A stretch of 27,518 nucleotides of DNA. It comes from Chloroflexia bacterium. Its GTDB lineage: Bacteria > Chloroflexota > Chloroflexia > QHBQ01 > JADMIH01. Every line of letters starts with the position of its first letter. Position 1 is the stretch's first letter. The position numbers were made by a program, and so were the translations under genes. The notes beneath the pieces are model-generated. The model had not been told where the DNA came from. It saw only the letters and a list, made by a program, of their open reading frames with translations, and did no database searches. The stretch is taken from positions 1 to 27,518 of the forward strand of contig JAICKM010000012.1 of NCBI GenBank assembly GCA_025927935.1, given 5' to 3'. Shown in pieces: positions 23,076 through 27,518 of this stretch.

Positions 23076-23134
23076 AGATGTCTCCGCTCTGCGCTCGCAC
23101 GCAATTCCGCGCTATGCCGCTAAGCTTCGCCCCC

Positions 23135-23164
23135 ATTATAGCTGGATTGGGCGTGCATAGCCAA
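23135..23164 (-). promoter_or_regulatory. Promoter of ndh
   Basis: On the minus strand: TTGGCT (23164-23159), an 18-bp spacer, and perfect TATAAT (23140-23135), about 60 bp before the ndh start codon. Confidence 0.55.
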
Positions 23165-23171
23165 GCCCAGG

Positions 23172-23212
23172 CAAAAGTCGGGGGCGGGCTGGGTCAAAAG
23201 TCGGTGGCGGCT
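23172..23212. repeat. Tandem imperfect repeat between the divergent ndh and ABC-F promoters
   Basis: CAAAAGTCGGGGGCGG (23172-23187) recurs as CAAAAGTCGGTGGCGG (23195-23210), 15 of 16 identical with a period of 23 bp, and both copies are followed by G/C and CT. The position just upstream of the ABC-F -10 and the ndh -35 suggests a regulator binding region. Confidence 0.4.
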
Positions 23213-23227
23213 CGACGGCGCGGATGG

Positions 23228-23233
23228 TATAAT
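23228..23233 (+). promoter_or_regulatory. -10 box of the ABC-F transcript
   Basis: A perfect TATAAT in GGATGGTATAATACGG. No good -35 is found at 16-18 bp, where the sequence is G-rich. Transcription from about 23240 gives a leader of roughly 215 nt that includes the short MLDTLS ORF. Confidence 0.5.
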
Positions 23234-23308
23234 ACGGACGACACGGCGATATCTGCCCAGGCGGTATCGAACTGTGCTCCGGTATTGGCCTCAGTAGGAA
23301 TAACACAC

Positions 23309-23329
23309 ATGCTAGACACTCTTTCCTAA
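23309..23329 (+). CDS. Putative leader peptide MLDTLS of the ABC-F gene
   Basis: The six codons ATG CTA GAC ACT CTT TCC are followed by TAA. A Shine-Dalgarno TAGGAA (23295-23300) stands eight bases before the ATG. The last four codons including the stop contain CACTCTTTCCTA (23317-23328), the exact complement of the segment that carries the ABC-F ribosome binding site. A ribosome paused on this ORF would cover that arm and keep the downstream site open. The peptide is too short for homology evidence, so the call rests on the Shine-Dalgarno sequence, position and overlap with the inverted repeat. Confidence 0.55.
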   Translation: MLDTLS

Positions 23330-23449
23330 AACCCCGTTCGATAAGCTCCCCAGTCAGGGCGGCGCGCTGGTCGATTCGTCTCGCGGGACCAGGCGCGATG
23401 CGCAACTATTGCGCAGGGGAGCCAGGCCGTTTTAGTATAGGAAAGAGTG
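23317..23449 (+). promoter_or_regulatory. Leader RNA structure that can sequester the ABC-F ribosome binding site
   Basis: The 12-bp arms CACTCTTTCCTA (23317-23328) and TAGGAAAGAGTG (23438-23449) are perfectly complementary; the second holds the AGGAAAG Shine-Dalgarno sequence four to ten bases before the ATG. Extra pairing exists as CTAAAAC/GTTTTAG (23326-23332 with 23429-23435) and GCTCCCC/GGGGAGC (23345-23351 with 23416-23422). Inside are two further hairpins: 23363-23372 with 23387-23397 (one bulge), and TGCGCAA/TTGCGCA (23399-23405 with 23409-23415). The whole 133-nt block folds as one long branched hairpin. Confidence 0.65.
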
Positions 23450-23453
23450 CTAT

Positions 23454-25118
23454 ATGTTCCGTGTTACCGGCGTCGCCAAGAGCTACGGCGACGATCTCAT
23501 CCTCGACAAAATCAACTTCACACTGAGCGTGGGCGAACGCGCCGGGCTGATCGGCCCCAACGGCGCCGGCAAATCGACCCTGCTGCGGATTATCGCCGGG
23601 GTGGAAAGCCCCGACAAAGGCAGCGTCTGGCTCGACCCCTCGGCGCGGCTGGGCTATCTCAGCCAGGCGCTGGTCTATGCGCCGGACGACACTGTGGGCA
23701 CCGTGATGCACGAGGCCATGGGACCGGCGCTCGAAGCGGTGGCCGCCATCGAGCGCCTGGGCGAAGCACTGGCCGTCGCCGCGCCCGACGACTCGGAGGC
23801 CGTAATGGCCCGCTACGCCGCCGCGCTGGACGAAGCTGAACGCCTCGACGCCTATGGCGCGCCGGCCCGCCTGGCCGGCGTCCTGGCCGGCCTCGGCCTG
23901 GCCCACCTGGACACCGAGACACCGGTCGGCATCCTGAGCGGCGGGCAGAAAACGCGCCTCGGGCTGGCGCGCATCTTACTGGCCGAACCCGAAGTCCTGC
24001 TGCTCGACGAACCGACGAACCATCTCGACATCCGCGCCCTGGCCTGGTTGCAGGAGTTCGTGGCCCACTACAGGGGGGCCGTGCTCATCGTCTCGCACGA
24101 CCGCGCCTTCCTCGACGCCCTGGTCACAAAAATCCTGGCCCTCGACCCGGCGACACACACGCTGACCGAGTATACCGGCGACTACACCGCCTACGCCGAG
24201 GAGATGGAGCGGCAGCGGCAGAAGTTGCTGGACGACTATCGCCGCCAGCAAGAGCGCATCGAGCGCATCGAGGACGACATCCGCGGCATGAAAGATCGCG
24301 CCCGCAACCGCGAATTGACGACCATCGATTTCGCGTTGCGCGCGAAGGCCAAGAAGGGCGCGCGCACGGCCAAGGTCCGCGAACGCAAACTGGAGCGCCT
24401 GCTGGCCGGCGAAGAACGGATCGACAAGCCCCAGCAGCACTGGGAGATGAAGCTGGAGTTCGGCGACGCCCCGCGTAGCGGTCAGCGCGTGCTTACGCTC
24501 GACAAAGTGAGCAAGGGCTTCGACGGGCGCACGCTCTTCAGCGGCGTCACGGCGGAGCTAAACCAGGGTGAGCGCGTGACCCTGCTGGGGCCGAACGGCA
24601 GCGGCAAAACCACGCTGTTGCGCATTATCAGCGGGCAACTGGCGCCCGATACGGGCACCGTCCGCCTGGGGGCCAGTGTGCGGCCCGGATACTTCGCCCA
24701 GGAGCAGGAGGGCCTCGACCCAACCCAGACGGCGCTGGAATCGGTGCGCGCGGTCGCGCCGCTCACTGAAACGGACGCGCGCAACTTCATGCACCACTTC
24801 CTCTTTGCCGGAGACGACGTGTTCACGCCGGTCGGGCAGTTGAGCTACGGCGAGCGGGCGCGGCTGGTGCTGGCCCGGCTGGTGCTCAGCGGGGTCAACT
24901 TCCTGCTGCTGGACGAGCCGCTCAATCACCTGGACATCCCGTCACGGCAGCACTTCGAGGAGGCACTGGACAACTTCCCCGGCACCGTGCTGGCCGTGGT
25001 CCACGACCGCTATTTCGTGGAGCACTTCGCGGAGCGGATCTGGGCGCTGGCCGACGAGCGGCTGGAAATCTTCTTCGACCTGTCAAGCTATGAGCAGGGC
25101 ACACCCGCGCTGACGTGA
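23454..25118 (+). CDS. ABC-F family ATPase (translation factor or ribosome protection type)
   Basis: A 554-residue cytoplasmic protein with two ABC domains and no membrane segment. ABC1: Walker A GPNGAGKST (34-42), signature LSGGQKTR, Walker B LLLDEPTNHLD, SHDRAF. ABC2: Walker A GPNGSGKTT (379-387), variant signature LSYGERARL, Walker B LLLDEPLNHLD, VHDRYF. The charged helical linker between them (about 250-335, with MKDRARNRELTTIDFALRAKAKKGARTAK) is the P-site interaction motif that reaches the peptidyl-tRNA site. ABC-F proteins bind the ribosomal E site; some relieve stalls, others displace antibiotics. The inducible-looking leader (short ORF plus sequestered Shine-Dalgarno) favours an antibiotic-response role, but the subgroup cannot be fixed by eye. 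A RidA gene follows 130 bp downstream. Confidence 0.95.
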   Translation: MFRVTGVAKSYGDDLILDKINFTLSVGERAGLIGPNGAGKSTLLRIIAGVESPDKGSVWLDPSARLGYLSQALVYAPDDTVGTVMHEAMGPALEAVAAIERLGEALAVAAPDDSEAVMARYAAALDEAERLDAYGAPARLAGVLAGLGLAHLDTETPVGILSGGQKTRLGLARILLAEPEVLLLDEPTNHLDIRALAWLQEFVAHYRGAVLIVSHDRAFLDALVTKILALDPATHTLTEYTGDYTAYAEEMERQRQKLLDDYRRQQERIERIEDDIRGMKDRARNRELTTIDFALRAKAKKGARTAKVRERKLERLLAGEERIDKPQQHWEMKLEFGDAPRSGQRVLTLDKVSKGFDGRTLFSGVTAELNQGERVTLLGPNGSGKTTLLRIISGQLAPDTGTVRLGASVRPGYFAQEQEGLDPTQTALESVRAVAPLTETDARNFMHHFLFAGDDVFTPVGQLSYGERARLVLARLVLSGVNFLLLDEPLNHLDIPSRQHFEEALDNFPGTVLAVVHDRYFVEHFAERIWALADERLEIFFDLSSYEQGTPALT

Positions 25119-25248
25119 GGGGGATACGGCGGTGGCCCGACGGAATGTGCTAAACTATCAGGAGACGCGCCAGGATGACGCCTCCGCTGCAAGCAGCGGG
25201 GTGACGATGGGTCGCAAGTGATTGAGCCACACCCGAGGGAGGTCGCAC

Positions 25249-25635
25249 ATGGCGAAGATAATCGTGCATACCGATAACGCGCCCCAGGCGGGGTCGTATA
25301 GCCAGGCGGTGCAGGCGGGCGGACTGGTCTTCGTGTCCGGGCAAGGCCCGTTCGACCCAGGAACGGGCGCCATCGTGGGCAGCACGATCCAGGAGCAAAC
25401 AGCACAATGCTTACGCAATATTGCGGCGATCCTACAGGCGGCGGGCAGTTCTCTGGACCAAGCTGTGAGCGCCACCTTTATCCTGGCCGACCCTGCGGAT
25501 TTCGCAGGCATGAATGAAGAGTGGATCACCTGGTTCCCCACCGATCCGCCCGCACGCCAGGGAGCGAAACTCCCGATTCAGGTTCCCGGACTGCGCATCT
25601 CCATCGCGCTCGTGGCGGAGGCAGCGGGGACCTGA
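25249..25635 (+). CDS. RidA/YjgF/YER057c/UK114 family protein
   Basis: A 128-residue protein of the RidA superfamily, trimeric enzymes or binders that hydrolyse reactive enamine/imine intermediates. Typical segments are APQAGSYSQAVQAGGLVFVSGQ (11-32), QTAQCLRNIAAILQAAGSSLD (50-70), the ATFILAD strand, and PARQGAKLP with the substrate-binding Arg103. The family glutamate (E120 of E. coli RidA) appears to be Ala here (RISIALVA), so it may belong to a Rid subfamily without classical imine deaminase activity. The ATG at 25249 is chosen because GAGGGAGG lies six bases upstream; an upstream GTG/ATG-type extension is rejected. A small CCGCTG/CAGCGG hairpin lies in the 130-bp gap after the ABC-F gene (about 25182-25199). 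Confidence 0.92.
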   Translation: MAKIIVHTDNAPQAGSYSQAVQAGGLVFVSGQGPFDPGTGAIVGSTIQEQTAQCLRNIAAILQAAGSSLDQAVSATFILADPADFAGMNEEWITWFPTDPPARQGAKLPIQVPGLRISIALVAEAAGT

Positions 25636-25678
25636 GGTAGCCCTGAAGGGGATCACTGGTTGCTATCGCCGCCAGGCG

Positions 25679-26053
25679 CTAAGCGCGGGACGGGCCGGCG
25701 GCCAGGTGAATCGCCTGGACTAGCGCCATATCGGCCTCGTGCTTCTCGACGAAGATCACCACACCCGCCGCCGCGGCCCGCGAACGGGTGATTGTATCGC
25801 CGTGCAGGCTGAGCATCACCACTGCACAGCCGGGCGCCGCTGTGCGGAGCGCGTGGGCCGTATCAATGCCGTCCATGCCAGGCATCTGGACATCCAGCAA
25901 GACAACATCGGGCTGCAACTCCGGCGCCAGCGCGAGGGCCGCCGGCCCGTCGGCGGCTTCCCCGACGACGATCAGGTCGTCCTCCAGGCTCAGCCGCATA
26001 CGCAGGCCCCGGCGAATGGCCGGCTGATCGTCGACCAGCAATACACGGATCAT
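25679..26053 (-). CDS. Stand-alone response regulator receiver domain
   Basis: A 124-residue single REC domain of the NarL type: acidic D8/D9, phospho-acceptor D54 (VVLLDVQMPGMDG), Ser82 in place of the usual Thr/Ser switch, and K104 (IFVEKHEAD). There is no output domain; the protein stops right after alpha-5. It is divergent from, and clearly similar to, the receiver of the LuxR-type regulator at 26236 (VVGEA.DG, RRGLRM.LSL), which suggests duplication and loss of the DNA-binding part. Such proteins act by protein contact, as phosphate sinks or as shuttles in a relay. No kinase gene is adjacent. Confidence 0.9.
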   Translation of the reverse strand: MIRVLLVDDQPAIRRGLRMRLSLEDDLIVVGEAADGPAALALAPELQPDVVLLDVQMPGMDGIDTAHALRTAAPGCAVVMLSLHGDTITRSRAAAAGVVIFVEKHEADMALVQAIHLAAGPSRA

Positions 26054-26112
26054 GAAGGGGTTCCTCTCCGCGCACCCAATATAAACGCGGTGTCAATGTG
26101 GCGTAGGATCTG

Positions 26113-26121
26113 TGGTATAAT
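26113..26121 (+). promoter_or_regulatory. Extended -10 promoter of the LuxR-type regulator
   Basis: TGGTATAAT (TG, one base, TATAAT at 26116-26121). The -35 region is weak. The leader of about 108 nt contains AGGCA/TGCCT and GTCCG/CGGAC hairpins before the GGAGG ribosome binding site. Confidence 0.5.
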
Positions 26122-26235
26122 GATGAGTGTTACCATAGTGTATCGCGCGGCCCTGCGGCGCGCCCCAGGCAAATGATGCCTTAGCGGGTCCGCCTTTCGG
26201 ACGGGACGGAACTCCATCCTATAGCGGAGGAAAGC

Positions 26236-26874
26236 ATGCCCATTCGGATCTTACTTGTCGACGATCACAGCGTGGTGCGCAAGGGCCTGCGGATGTTTCT
26301 CAGCCTGGACCCGGAACTCGAAGTGGTCGGCGAGGCGCGCGATGGAGCCGAGGCGGTGCGCATGGCGCACGAACTCACGCCGGATGTGGTGCTGATGGAC
26401 TTGCTGATGCCCGTGATGGACGGCATTCAGGCGACCGCCGCGATCCGCCGCGAACTGCCGGATACGGAAGTGCTGGCCCTGACCAGCGTGCTGGAAGACA
26501 GCGCCGTGGTCGGCGCGGTGCGCGCGGGCGCCATCGGCTACATCCTGAAGGACACCGAGGCCGACGAATTGCGCCGGGCGATTAAAGCCGCCGCCGCGGG
26601 GCAGGTTCAACTGGCACCCCAGGCCGCCGAGCGCCTGCTGCGCGAAGTGCGCACGCCGGAGAGTCCGGAGACCCTCACCGAGCGCGAAACCGACGTGCTC
26701 CGGTTGGTGGCCAAGGGCCGCGCCAATAAAGAGATCGCCCACGAACTCAACATCGGCGAAAAGACCGTCAAGAGCCACGTAAGCAGCATCCTCGCCAAGC
26801 TCAACGTGCCCAGCCGCACCCAGGCCGCGCTCTACGCGGTGCGCATCGGCCTCGTCCCCCCCGACGGGATCTAA
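26236..26874 (+). CDS. NarL/FixJ-type response regulator (REC-LuxR HTH)
   Basis: A 212-residue two-component regulator. The receiver (1-120) has D9/D10, phospho-acceptor D55 ([13 protein letters not shown]), T83 in ALTSV and K105 ([11 protein letters not shown]). The LuxR-type helix-turn-helix (about 145-207) reads [51 protein letters not shown] in pieces, with the recognition helix around EKTVKSHVS. Overall layout and [10 protein letters not shown] linker resemble LiaR/DevR-class regulators. GGAGG six bases upstream fixes the ATG at 26236. The cognate kinase is not in the window; the divergent receiver-only gene is a likely functional partner. Confidence 0.95.
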   Translation: MPIRILLVDDHSVVRKGLRMFLSLDPELEVVGEARDGAEAVRMAHELTPDVVLMDLLMPVMDGIQATAAIRRELPDTEVLALTSVLEDSAVVGAVRAGAIGYILKDTEADELRRAIKAAAAGQVQLAPQAAERLLREVRTPESPETLTERETDVLRLVAKGRANKEIAHELNIGEKTVKSHVSSILAKLNVPSRTQAALYAVRIGLVPPDGI

Positions 26875-26906
26875 GCTCCTGCCCGGCGCCCGCGGCGGAA
26901 ACCCGG

Positions 26907-27518
26907 TCAGGCCAGCGCGCGGGCGTCCAGTTCCTCTTTGAGCGCGCGCAAGCTCTTGTGCTGCATCCGTAGATTGGCGATGTACTCCCGCCACGCGGCT
27001 TCCTGCCCCAGCCGCAGATATAACTGGCGCACCCGCACCAGCAGTTCCGCCGCCGCGATGTAATTGCCGCGCCCGCGCGCCTCGATGTAGCGCTCGGCCA
27101 TGCGCTGGTAAATGTCGCGGGCCTGCTCCGGATAGCCGGCTTCGGCGGCCTGGGCCACCCGCTTCTCCACATCTACCAGGCTCAGATCCAGATAACCGCC
27201 GCTGCCCCAGGTGCCGGCAGTGGTCCGCGGCGCGCGCAGTTCCAGCCGCTTGAGTATCTCCAGCGCCTCGCCGGGAAGCTGCTCGTCCAGGTAAATGCTG
27301 ATCAGATCGCGCCAGGCGGCTTTCGTCAAGAGGGCGACGATCAACTCGTGCCGGATGGCGGGCCAACCGTCCGCCGCCGGGCCGGGCAGGTGCGCCGCCC
27401 GCTTGACCGCCGTATAGGTCGCCGCGCCCGGCGTGGCATCGAAGCGGCGGCGGGCCATCGCCAGCGCTTTCTCATCCAGCCCGAACTCGATATAGCGCGC
27501 CTCCAACCACTCCTGGTA
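26907..27518 (-). CDS. C-terminal part of a helical-repeat protein (possibly SWIM zinc-finger family), truncated by the window
   Basis: An open reading frame with no start in the window: it stays open to base 27518, and a TTG at 27506 is internal. About 204 residues are visible, all alpha-helical and rich in Ala, Arg and Leu, with TPR-like pairs (WRDLISIYLDEQLPGEALEI, YPEQARDIYQRMAERYIEA, YIAAAELLVRVRQLY). The ending AWREYIANLRMQHKSLRALKEEL resembles, from memory, the C-terminus of long SWIM zinc-finger proteins in Chloroflexota and related groups. The CxCxH zinc site would lie outside the window, so the family call is tentative. It converges on the LuxR-type gene with a 32-bp gap. Confidence 0.6.
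   Translation of the reverse strand, partial: YQEWLEARYIEFGLDEKALAMARRRFDATPGAATYTAVKRAAHLPGPAADGWPAIRHELIVALLTKAAWRDLISIYLDEQLPGEALEILKRLELRAPRTTAGTWGSGGYLDLSLVDVEKRVAQAAEAGYPEQARDIYQRMAERYIEARGRGNYIAAAELLVRVRQLYLRLGQEAAWREYIANLRMQHKSLRALKEELDARALA

Noticed and set aside
26068..26096. TTGACA on the minus strand upstream of the receiver-only gene
   Set aside because: No -10 lies at 16-18 bp; the nearest TATATT is only 7 bp away.

Overview
The window is GC-rich, densely packed bacterial chromosome. The gene families (GT-C glycosyltransferase, RDD-proline-rich fusion, DUF2871, multi-PAS/GAF signalling proteins, type II NADH dehydrogenase, ABC-F ATPase, possible SWIM-type protein) and TATAAT/TTGACA-type promoters fit a Chloroflexota-like organism. 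This is an inference from gene style, not a phylogenetic placement. I see no plasmid, phage or CRISPR signature and no intact insertion sequence.

Layout. (1) 246-4565 (+): three glycosyltransferases (GT2, then GT4-like with an ATGA overlap, then a GT39-like membrane enzyme), probably for cell-surface or exopolysaccharide glycans. (2) 4582-4665: an 84-bp element bounded by perfect 16-bp inverted repeats. It is followed by a promoter and an 830-residue RDD/proline-rich/C-terminal-domain protein (4756-7248). (3) 7492-10497: a PadR regulator and a DHA2-type MFS exporter on the minus strand, divergent from a small DUF2871 membrane protein. The two promoters face away from each other and each is overlapped by the same 10-bp sequence, TGACTAATCA. 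(4) 10711-12286 (-): a strong promoter, a long leader with an intrinsic attenuator, rplJ and rplL, then tRNA-Pro(GGG) with its own promoter and a terminator. (5) 12394-13599 (+): a thioredoxin-reductase-like flavoprotein whose 3' end overlaps a convergent histidine kinase by 84 bp. (6) 13516-21553 (-): a signalling block of PAS-GGDEF-EAL protein, histidine phosphatase, REC-GGDEF response regulator and GAF-PAS histidine kinase. (7) 21786-23075 (-): type II NADH dehydrogenase. (8) 23228-25635 (+): ABC-F ATPase behind a long leader, then a RidA-family protein. (9) 25679-26874: a receiver-only protein and a NarL/LuxR regulator, divergent. (10) 26907-27518 (-): the C-terminal part of a helical-repeat protein that runs off the window.

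The most striking observation is the ABC-F leader. It carries a six-codon ORF (MLDTLS) with its own Shine-Dalgarno sequence. The last codons and stop of this ORF form one arm of a perfect 12-bp inverted repeat whose other arm contains the ABC-F ribosome binding site. This is the architecture of translational attenuation as known for erm-type resistance genes, and it suggests a ribosome-stalling-inducible ABC-F protein. Second is the shared operator placed in the spacer of one divergent promoter and over the -35 of the other in the PadR/MFS/DUF2871 locus.
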